A DNA stretch of 7,986 bases from the NCBI GenBank assembly GCA_028280675.1, contig JANQLI010000065.1, positions 1-7,986 on the forward strand. Reading direction: 5' to 3'. Position 1 is the stretch's first letter. Each line of letters opens with the position of its first letter. The position numbers were made by a program, and so were the translations under genes. Source of the DNA: Alphaproteobacteria bacterium (GTDB taxonomy: Bacteria; Pseudomonadota; Alphaproteobacteria; SMXP01). The notes under the pieces were generated by a model. That model saw only the letters and a program-made list of their open reading frames with translations, ran no database searches and was not told where the DNA came from. This document shows, piece by piece, positions 1 through 5,393 of this stretch.

Positions 1-514
1 GCGCTTTCACCGCATCGCGAAAGTCACGGGCAAAGGCTGCAAGATCACGCAAGCGCGCCGGCAAGACGCTTTCAATTTGCGCCCGCAGACGCCGCGCAAG
101 AACCGGCGACGCGCCACTGGTGGAAATGCCGATCACCACGTCACCACGATCAACAATGGACGGCATGATGAAAGTGCAGAGATCCGTGCGATCAACGACA
201 TTCACGGGCTTGCCGGCCTCTTGTGCTGACAAGGCGACCTTTTCATCCAATGCAGCATCGCCAGAAGCGGAAACGATCAACGCATAAGGCGCAAGCATGG
301 GTGGCGTAAAATCTTCCGCCACATAGGTCACCCGCCCCTCGGCTTCATGGGCTGCCAGCGCCTCCCGCATCCTATCGGAGACGGACGCCGCCACCACATC
401 GATCACGGCGCCTGCGCGCAGCAGTAATTCTGCTTTTTTCAACGCCAACGCACCGCCCCCAACAACAAGGCAAGGGCGGTCTTTGATTTTGACAAAAGCC
501 GGAAAATACTTCAT
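1..514 (-). CDS. cysG: Siroheme synthase N-terminal domain (precorrin-2 dehydrogenase / sirohydrochlorin ferrochelatase), 3' end cut off by window edge
   Basis: The 171 visible codons match the N-terminal half of CysG and stand-alone Met8p-like enzymes, which oxidise precorrin-2 to sirohydrochlorin with NAD and insert iron to make siroheme for sulfite and nitrite reductases in the cytoplasm. Visible landmarks are an opening MKYFPAFVKIKDR, the dinucleotide-binding VVGGG at residues 17-21 followed by ALALKKAELLL, NVVD at 105-108 (its Asp corresponds to the catalytic Asp of CysG), FIMPSIVDRG at 115-124, and ISTSGASPVLARRLR at 130-144, the segment that contains the phosphorylatable serine in Salmonella CysG. 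In-frame stops lie just upstream of the ATG, so this start is the first possible one. The reading frame is open to base 1, so it cannot be seen whether a uroporphyrinogen methyltransferase domain is fused (full CysG) or absent. It is divergent from the LysR gene. The family call is firm; the symbol assumes the CysG type. Confidence 0.93.
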   Translation of the reverse strand, partial: MKYFPAFVKIKDRPCLVVGGGALALKKAELLLRAGAVIDVVAASVSDRMREALAAHEAEGRVTYVAEDFTPPMLAPYALIVSASGDAALDEKVALSAQEAGKPVNVVDRTDLCTFIMPSIVDRGDVVIGISTSGASPVLARRLRAQIESVLPARLRDLAAFARDFRDAVKA

Positions 515-602
515 CTGCGGCTACTCTCAGGATGGCAAACCGGTCTCTTGGCTGCTGCGTTAACAATTCACTATAGAATGATTGCTACACCTGCTATTTC
601 GG

Positions 603-617
603 TTTAGATATTCTAAA
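603..617. promoter_or_regulatory. Candidate LysR-type operator (perfect 6-bp dyad)
   Basis: TTTAGA-TAT-TCTAAA is a perfect inverted repeat with a 3-base spacer, and it includes the T-N11-A core that defines LysR-type binding sites. It lies in the divergent spacer upstream of a LysR-family gene. The dyad is seen directly. Binding by the adjacent regulator is inferred from position and family habit only, and AT-rich dyads of this size also arise by chance. Confidence 0.35.
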
Positions 618-657
618 GTGACATCACATAACCATAGCGGTGCGCCTCAGCCAGAAC

Positions 658-673
658 CTAGGGATGGCCCTAG
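658..673. repeat. Perfect inverted repeat CTAGGG-ATGG-CCCTAG
   Basis: Two perfect 6-base arms are separated by 4 bases. As RNA it would make a small GC-rich hairpin. No run of T follows on either strand, so it is not a standard intrinsic terminator. It lies 112-127 bases before the first possible LysR start and could be an operator or a leader hairpin. The function is unknown. Confidence 0.4.
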
Positions 674-832
674 TGGGGGACAAACGATAAATTCTAAGAC
701 CGCACATAGAAAATCTGATAGAGAACAACCAGATAGGTCTGATTAAGGTCGTCTCAAGGACCGCAACTGTTAGCAAAGAATGCGATGACCTCACATGACA
801 AGATCCCGAAGAAGAAGATCCAGAACAAGACA

Positions 833-1762
833 ATGACCACGCCCCGCCGCCTCCCTCCCTTAAATGCCTTGCGTGCGTTTGAAGCCGCTGCACGCCATCT
901 CAGCTTTACGAAGGCAGCAGAGGAACTGCATGTCACGCCTGGCGCCATCAGCCAGCAGGTGAAAGCGCTCGAAGAATATGTCGGCGTGACTCTCTTTCGC
1001 CGCCTCAACCGCGCTTTGATGCTAACCGAAGAAGCGGAAGCCTGCCTCCCCGCTCTGCACCAAGGCTTCGATAAACTGGCCGAGGCCACAAATGTGCTGA
1101 CGTCCAGCGATGCAGATACCCGCCTTACGGTCAGCGCAGCCCCATCTTTTGCCTCAAAATGGCTGGTTCCGCGTCTCGCCGATTTTCAAGAACATTACCC
1201 ACAACATGATGTCTGGGTGATGGCGGATATGGAGCTGACTGATTTTATCAAGGAGGGCGTTGACGTGGCCATCCGCTATGGCGGCGGCGATTATCCGGGA
1301 TTGAATGTAGAAAAGCTTCTCACAGAAGAAGTGTTTCCGGTCTGTAGTCCCGCATTGCTTGAGGGACCGCAAGGCTTAAAAAGCCCGCGTGATCTTGAAA
1401 AACACACGCTTCTTCATGATAGCAGCCCGGACAATGACGAAAGCTGTCCGGATTGGCCGATGTGGCTGAAAGCCTCAGGTATTGACGGAATTGACGGCAC
1501 ACGGGGGCTACGCTTCAACCAATCGAGCCTGGTTCTGGAGGCCGCCCTGAGCGGGCATGGCATTGCTTTAGCCAAAAGCCTGTTGGCGGCCGATGATTTG
1601 GCGGCAGGACGTTTAGTGCGCCCATTCGATCTCAAGCAACCCATTGAATTTGCTTACTATATTGCCTTCCCCCCTTCGAAAGCCGTCCTCCCTAAAGTGC
1701 GTAATTTTGTGACCTGGCTCAAAACCACCACACAATCAGAAGCGCTCGAATCGAGAGCATAA
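833..1762 (+). CDS. LysR-family transcriptional regulator, GcvA-like
   Basis: A cytoplasmic DNA-binding regulator. The opening RRLPPLNALRAFEAAARHLS, then SFTKAAEELHVTPGAISQQVKALEEYVGVTLFRR, is the winged helix-turn-helix typical of the GcvA/AmpR branch. The rest fits the LysR periplasmic-binding-protein-like effector domain (TRLTVSAAPSFASKWLVPRL, GVDVAIRYGGGDYPGL, SLVLEAALSGHGIALAKSLLA). From this ATG the protein is 309 residues, the usual size. An in-frame ATG at 785 would add 16 residues (MTSHDKIPKKKIQNKT) of lysine-rich sequence that this family normally lacks. Neither start has a strong ribosome-binding site (purine-rich AAGAAGAAGA at 809-818 precedes 833; AAAGAA precedes 785). The effector and targets cannot be read from the sequence. 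It may regulate itself, the divergent siroheme gene, or the downstream polysaccharide genes. No intrinsic terminator is visible after its stop. Confidence 0.92.
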   Translation: MTTPRRLPPLNALRAFEAAARHLSFTKAAEELHVTPGAISQQVKALEEYVGVTLFRRLNRALMLTEEAEACLPALHQGFDKLAEATNVLTSSDADTRLTVSAAPSFASKWLVPRLADFQEHYPQHDVWVMADMELTDFIKEGVDVAIRYGGGDYPGLNVEKLLTEEVFPVCSPALLEGPQGLKSPRDLEKHTLLHDSSPDNDESCPDWPMWLKASGIDGIDGTRGLRFNQSSLVLEAALSGHGIALAKSLLAADDLAAGRLVRPFDLKQPIEFAYYIAFPPSKAVLPKVRNFVTWLKTTTQSEALESRA

Positions 1763-1781
1763 GCCAGCTTCTTAACCCTCT

Positions 1782-1798
1782 TTGGCACCTGCCTTGCT
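1782..1798 (+). promoter_or_regulatory. Sigma-54 (RpoN) -24/-12 promoter of the polysaccharide operon
   Basis: TTGGCAC-CTGCC-TTGCT matches the sigma-54 consensus YTGGCACGNNNNTTGCW at every constrained position except the G after GGCAC, which is C here. The invariant GG (1784-1785) and GC (1796-1797) are exactly ten bases apart. The predicted transcription start is near 1809, giving a leader of about 220 bases before the first gene. The motif begins 20 bases after the LysR stop and points at the XrtA-type cluster. XrtA/PEP-CTERM systems are known to carry the PrsK/PrsR two-component pair, whose response regulator is of the sigma-54-activating type, so the promoter class fits the locus. Any enhancer site would fall inside the LysR coding region. 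Confidence 0.7.
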
Positions 1799-1813
1799 CT
1801 GAAGAAATCTGAC

Positions 1814-1837
1814 ATCGTGAACATATTGTTACACGAT
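1814..1837 (+). promoter_or_regulatory. Near-perfect inverted repeat at the predicted 5' end of the operon mRNA
   Basis: The arms ATCGTGAACA and TGTT-A-CACGAT flank a TAT loop. All ten base pairs form, with a single unpaired A at 1831. It starts about five bases after the start site predicted for the sigma-54 promoter, so it would be the first structure in that transcript and could protect the mRNA or serve as an attenuation element. As DNA it could instead be an operator for a dimeric regulator. No T-run follows, so it is not a plain terminator for the LysR gene. Confidence 0.5.
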
Positions 1838-1948
1838 CATTAACTCTTCAACGGTATGATCTAAGAAAAGTCAGTAAAAACAAGGCGAATAGGGTGACTC
1901 TGCTGGCGTGTTAAAGTAAATGTAGATGTCATCGCAACCATTCACAGC

Positions 1949-1977
1949 AGGACAAGTGTGTTTCAGAAAGATATACT
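1949..1977 (+). promoter_or_regulatory. Possible sigma-70-type promoter
   Basis: AGGACA (four of six matches to TTGACA) and TATACT (five of six matches to TATAAT) are separated by exactly 17 bases. The predicted start is near 1984, leaving a leader of about 46 bases before the first polysaccharide gene. This would provide basal expression beside the sigma-54 promoter. A two-hexamer match of this quality is suggestive but not rare by chance. Confidence 0.35.
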
Positions 1978-2013
1978 TTGTGCGAAATATACAACCACCT
2001 GCCATAATTGATG

Positions 2014-2020
2014 AGAAGGA
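2014..2020 (+). promoter_or_regulatory. Ribosome-binding site that favours the TTG start
   Basis: AGAAGGA ends nine bases before the TTG at 2030, a good spacing. The alternative in-frame ATG at 2042 would be 21 bases away, too far, so the Shine-Dalgarno decides for TTG. Confidence 0.6.
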
Positions 2021-2029
2021 AACCGAACC

Positions 2030-2656
2030 TTGGCTCGTTTCATGCCCCCAGTTCTTAAACTCTTAACCGTCTTCTTCGTTGCAACGCAGATCGCAGCGTG
2101 CACCACGCCGGCTGGCGAAGCACCAGCCGGCCTTACGCCAATGAGCAACACCCAAGATTACATTATTGGTCCGGGCGACACCCTTGAGATTTTCGTGTGG
2201 CGGAATGCAGATCTGTCTCGCGTTGTCCCTGTACGCCCTGATGGCCGCGTTTCAATCCCGCTGATTGATGACTTACAGGCTGCTGGCAAAACGGCAACCC
2301 AAGTGGGCAATGAAATAGAAACCCTGCTAGCGGAATATGTGCAGCAACCACGGGTGACGGTCATCGTACAACAATTTGTCGGCCCGTTTGGCGCACAAAT
2401 CCGCTTTGTTGGGGATGGTGTGGTTGCACAAGCGATCCCATATCGGGAAAATATGACCATATTGGATGCTGTGATCACCATTGGCGGTTTAAAAGAATTT
2501 GCCTCTGGCAACAACGCCCGTATATCGCGTCGCAATGGCAATGAAACAAATGAGTTTCGCGTGCGTCTTGATGATCTCCTGAATGATGGCGATTTGGATG
2601 CAAATATTGCACTTCAGCCTGGCGACATCATCATTGTTCCGGAAAGTTGGTTCTAA
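2030..2656 (+). CDS. Wza-like polysaccharide export lipoprotein, XrtA/PEP-CTERM-associated type
   Basis: Predicted periplasm-facing lipoprotein of 208 residues. The N-terminus has a hydrophobic signal segment ending in a lipobox (I21-A22-A23-C24), so processing by signal peptidase II and lipidation at Cys24 are expected. The polysaccharide export (PES) domain begins at YIIGPGDTLEIFVWR (44-58), followed by VRPDGRVSIPLIDDLQAAGKT. A SLBB-like section follows (residues about 120-200), and the protein ends in LQPGDIIIVPESWF, an ending typical of XrtA-associated export proteins. E. coli Wza is about 380 residues; the short form here lacks the extra domains and the C-terminal outer-membrane helix. 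The start is TTG, chosen for its ribosome-binding site. It is first in the operon, with 174 bases before the chain-length gene. The domain call is firm; the XrtA subtype follows from the ending and the neighbours. Confidence 0.92.
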   Translation: MARFMPPVLKLLTVFFVATQIAACTTPAGEAPAGLTPMSNTQDYIIGPGDTLEIFVWRNADLSRVVPVRPDGRVSIPLIDDLQAAGKTATQVGNEIETLLAEYVQQPRVTVIVQQFVGPFGAQIRFVGDGVVAQAIPYRENMTILDAVITIGGLKEFASGNNARISRRNGNETNEFRVRLDDLLNDGDLDANIALQPGDIIIVPESWF

Positions 2657-2689
2657 GGTTCGCTTAAGAAGGAGCCTGTTCGTTAACGA

Positions 2690-2723
2690 TGATATGTAGA
2701 TCGAATGATCGGTCTACATATTG
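2690..2723 (+). promoter_or_regulatory. Strong stem-loop between export gene and chain-length gene
   Basis: ATATGTAGA (2692-2700) pairs perfectly with TCTACATAT (2713-2721). The stem continues inward through a T-G wobble and three more pairs to a four-base ATGA loop, and outward through two wobble pairs. This gives about thirteen core pairs, one of them a wobble. The following bases (GCAAGGGCCC) hold no T-run, so it is not a classical terminator. In the mRNA it could mark a processing or stability boundary, or cause partial attenuation, separating expression of the export protein from the four later genes. The structure is seen; the role is inferred. Confidence 0.55.
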
Positions 2724-2830
2724 CAAGGGCCCGCATAGAAAGGGTGTGTCCCGTAGAAGAGAAAGCCACTATGGTTATCATCTGCAATCACATCCCCAAG
2801 GTATGACGAGAAAAGAGTGAGTATGAGTTC

Positions 2831-4402
2831 ATGCAGGATGCGCTAGGCGAAATCCGGATTTATCTTATGGCCATGTGGCGCAGGCGCTGGCTGGGACTGG
2901 CCGCAACATGGACTGTTGGCCTTCTTGGGGCGATCACCGTGTTCACCCTGCCTGACGTTTACGAATCGGACGCGCGTATTTACATTGATACAAAAAGCGT
3001 CTTAGGCCCTCTTGTCCAAGACATCAGCGTGCGCAGCGATGTGAATGAAGAAGTGCGCATCATGCAGCAAACGCTGCTCAGCCGCCCAAACCTGCGCCAA
3101 GTTGCACGTGCGACTGATATGGATCTTGATGTGAATACGCCAGCCGAAATGGACAGGCTGATTACAAAAATCGAGCAAAACACAGGCATGCGCGCTGAAG
3201 GACGTGAACTCTTCCGGGTCAGTTACGCTGATAGCGATCCCGTTCTCGCTAAGAACGTGGTCCAGGCCCTTATCACAATCTTTATCGATAAGAATACGGG
3301 ACAAAGCCGTGATGAAATGCAGGACGCCCGCTCCTTCCTAGAGCAGGAAAAAGATGCTTACGAAGCCAAACTTAACGATGCTGAAGCACGCATTACCAAG
3401 TTTCGTGCACAGAATGCGATCATCTTAGGGTCCACGAATTATGCACAGAGTCTTCAATCTACGCAGAATCGGATTTCCGAAATTCAAGTCGAGTATGACG
3501 ACCTGCAAAATTTAGTCGAGCAATTACAAGAACAACTTGATGAAACCCCTCAATTCGTCGCCATGTCGTCAACACCTCAGATTGTTATCGGTCAGAATGG
3601 CGCGACAACAACACTTGGCCGCATCCGCACCCTTCAAGCGCAAATCGACGATCTCCTGTTGCAATATACCGAAAGCCATCCAGATGTGATTGCGCTTCGC
3701 CGTCAACTTAATCGCTTAGTTGCGCGTTACAATTCCGGGGATGATCTTGGTGGTGATCTGTTTAATAAGACGGAATTGCCCAACCCTGTCTATGAGCAAG
3801 TCCAACTCAAACTGCTCAATACACAAACGCAGGCAAAACAAGCGAAACGGCGTCTTGAGAAAGCCCAAGCACGCCTCAACCAACTCAACGAATATGCATC
3901 CATTGCACCGGCCTTGGATCAGGAACTCGCGAAGCTTAATCGCGAACTGAACATGGCGCGGTCCGGCTATCAAAAGATGGTGGACAGCCTCGAAACACTG
4001 CGCATGACACAAGCCATTGAGACAAAAACGGATGCGGTAAACTTCCGCATCGTCGAACCGCCGGAAGTGCCGACAAAACCTTCTGCGCCGAACCGTATAT
4101 TGTTCCTTCTTGCAGCCTTTGTTTTCGCGCTCGGAGCCGGTGTCGGCGTCGCATTTTTACGCAGTCAAATCGAAGAGGCTTTCTTTGAGCCAAAACGGCT
4201 CGAATCCATCATGGGACTACCTGTTTTAGGCACAGTGACGCGCGTCATGAGCCCCATTCAGAGAGAGCGTGACAAACGCAACCTTGTGGCATTTGGGGCT
4301 GCAACCGCCAGCTTCTTTGTCGTATTTGGCGCATTATTCATCGCGTTGACATTGATTCAACCTGGTGGCGACGGTGCAATGGCAACAGCAGCTTTGATGT
4401 AA
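2831..4402 (+). CDS. Wzz-like polysaccharide chain-length determinant, XrtA system type
   Basis: Inner-membrane polysaccharide co-polymerase of 523 residues. A Wzz-type N-terminal region carries a first membrane segment (about 20-40). A long periplasmic part follows, with coiled-coil stretches (about 165-240 and 325-375) and a GNVR-like segment RELNMARSGYQKMVDSLE (371-388). The proline-rich FRIVEPPEVPTKPSAPNR (406-422) comes just before a second membrane segment (about 423-443), as is standard in this family. A third hydrophobic segment (about 485-507) lies near the C-terminus. There is no fused kinase domain; the kinase is the next gene. The ATG at 2831 is the only in-frame start after the stop at 2804-2806; its ribosome-binding site is weak (AGAGTGAG). 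Its role would be to set chain length and link the kinase to the export machinery. The family is firm; the XrtA subtype comes from gene order. Confidence 0.92.
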   Translation: MQDALGEIRIYLMAMWRRRWLGLAATWTVGLLGAITVFTLPDVYESDARIYIDTKSVLGPLVQDISVRSDVNEEVRIMQQTLLSRPNLRQVARATDMDLDVNTPAEMDRLITKIEQNTGMRAEGRELFRVSYADSDPVLAKNVVQALITIFIDKNTGQSRDEMQDARSFLEQEKDAYEAKLNDAEARITKFRAQNAIILGSTNYAQSLQSTQNRISEIQVEYDDLQNLVEQLQEQLDETPQFVAMSSTPQIVIGQNGATTTLGRIRTLQAQIDDLLLQYTESHPDVIALRRQLNRLVARYNSGDDLGGDLFNKTELPNPVYEQVQLKLLNTQTQAKQAKRRLEKAQARLNQLNEYASIAPALDQELAKLNRELNMARSGYQKMVDSLETLRMTQAIETKTDAVNFRIVEPPEVPTKPSAPNRILFLLAAFVFALGAGVGVAFLRSQIEEAFFEPKRLESIMGLPVLGTVTRVMSPIQRERDKRNLVAFGAATASFFVVFGALFIALTLIQPGGDGAMATAALM

Positions 4403-4415
4403 AGGTATGAGTACA

Positions 4416-5369
4416 ATGGCCAAAGAATCACGCATAAATCTCATAGACCGGCTCAGTCAAAAGCTGGAACAGGATGAAGAGAACGCGGCGGCAGAAGACA
4501 GCCTTGCCGAGCGTGCCGTACAAAACTATTCATCCGATCAACCACAAGAGAATGAATTTGCGGAAGCGCCTCCACCAGTGAAATCACGCACACTGGAACC
4601 GCCAGCCATCTCAAGCGCGGCCTGGCATTCGTCCGAGGCGCAAAATTCAATTGAACTTGATCTTGAGATGATGGCCAAAGCGGGCTTTCTGGTCACCGAA
4701 GGGGAACGCAGTAAGCTCAAAGAGCAATATCGTGTCATTAAACGGCCATTGCTGGTGAATGCTTTTCAGCGCCCTGAAGGGACAGCAAACCCACATATTA
4801 TTATGGTCACAAGCGCCCGGCCGAATGAGGGGAAAACCTTTACCGCCACAAATCTGGCCATGAGTATCGCGGCGGAACGCGAAGTCAAAGTGCTGTTAAT
4901 GGATGGCGACGTTATCCGCCAAGATCTAACACGCCAATTTGGCCTGGATGATGAACTCGGGTATCTCGACCTGTTAAAAGGCCGGATGGACAGTGTTTCA
5001 GATATTATCACACGGACAAATATACCAAGCCTGGCCATTCTTCCGTGCGGGTCACAATATGAGGAAGCAACCGAGCTTTTCTCCAGCACGCGCATGACGG
5101 ATTTGATGGATGATCTGGCTGATCGCTATAGCGACCGGATTATTATCATTGACACCCCGCCGCTTTTAGCCACGAGTGAAACCCAAGCGCTAGCTTTCCA
5201 CGCAGGACAATCTATACTAGTTGTGGAGGCAGGGGAAACAACCCACAGGCAGCTTGATGAGGCGTTAACGCTGCTCCCATCCCGCGAGCGTCTATATTGT
5301 ATCTTAAATAAGGCGAATGAATCTGATATTGGTGATAAATACGCGAATTATGAGTCTTATTACCGATAA
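4416..5369 (+). CDS. BY-kinase (CpsD/CapB-type tyrosine autokinase), XrtA-associated
   Basis: Cytoplasmic P-loop tyrosine kinase of bacterial type, working with the chain-length protein encoded just upstream. Numbering from the ATG at 4407: Walker A TSARPNEGKT (135-144), Walker A' LLMDGD (163-168), Walker B IIIIDTPP (245-252), and a C-terminal tyrosine cluster (Y312, Y315, Y318, Y319) in the ending KYANYESYYR, the expected autophosphorylation site. The first 90 or so residues are acidic and look disordered. The ATG at 4407 sits one base after AAAGG, too close to serve as a start; the in-frame ATG at 4416 has a ten-base spacing and is preferred, giving 317 residues. The gap to the upstream stop is only a few bases, so translational coupling is likely. 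Cycles of phosphorylation would control assembly of the co-polymerase, by analogy with Wzc and CapAB. Confidence 0.93.
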   Translation: MAKESRINLIDRLSQKLEQDEENAAAEDSLAERAVQNYSSDQPQENEFAEAPPPVKSRTLEPPAISSAAWHSSEAQNSIELDLEMMAKAGFLVTEGERSKLKEQYRVIKRPLLVNAFQRPEGTANPHIIMVTSARPNEGKTFTATNLAMSIAAEREVKVLLMDGDVIRQDLTRQFGLDDELGYLDLLKGRMDSVSDIITRTNIPSLAILPCGSQYEEATELFSSTRMTDLMDDLADRYSDRIIIIDTPPLLATSETQALAFHAGQSILVVEAGETTHRQLDEALTLLPSRERLYCILNKANESDIGDKYANYESYYR

Positions 5370-5393
5370 ATCGACTATTGAGGGGCAAAGATA

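Larger units (their letters stand above)
515..832. other. Divergent intergenic region between siroheme gene and LysR gene
   Basis: About 318 bases with no convincing protein gene. It must hold the promoters of both divergent genes, but no clear sigma-70 hexamer pair stands out. It contains an imperfect dyad with ATTC and GAAT arms (566-579), a perfect dyad (603-617), a perfect GC-richer dyad (658-673), and the hexamer ATTCTA three times (574-579 on the minus strand, 610-615 and 691-696 on the plus strand). LysR-type regulators commonly bind such dyads in the region they share with a divergent gene, so this is the natural place for autoregulation. If the LysR gene starts at 785 instead of 833, the region ends at 784. 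Confidence 0.6.

Noticed and set aside
624..1089. Two overlapping minus-strand open frames across the LysR start
   Set aside because: Both overlap the clearly recognisable helix-turn-helix coding region and translate to low-complexity Ser/Arg-rich sequence.
1763..1837. Intrinsic terminator after the LysR gene
   Set aside because: A GCCA/TGGC pairing and the 1814-1837 stem exist, but neither is followed by a T-run. The first is too weak and overlaps the sigma-54 motif.
2158..2541. Open frame of 127 codons on the minus strand inside the export lipoprotein gene
   Set aside because: It is fully antisense to a well-supported PES-domain gene, and the translation has no domain or plausible start signal.
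2658..2688. Imperfect direct repeat GTTCGCTTAAG / GTTCGTTAACG about 20 bases apart
   Set aside because: Only the first five bases match exactly in register. It is too short and imperfect to claim an operator.
2823..2833. Alternative ATG at 2823 just before the chain-length start
   Set aside because: It is in another frame from the 523-residue protein and the AGAGTGAG region sits right against it. It gives no conserved product.
4407..4415. ATG at 4407 as start of the BY-kinase
   Set aside because: AAAGG ends only one base before it, too close for initiation. The in-frame ATG at 4416 has proper spacing. The difference is three residues.
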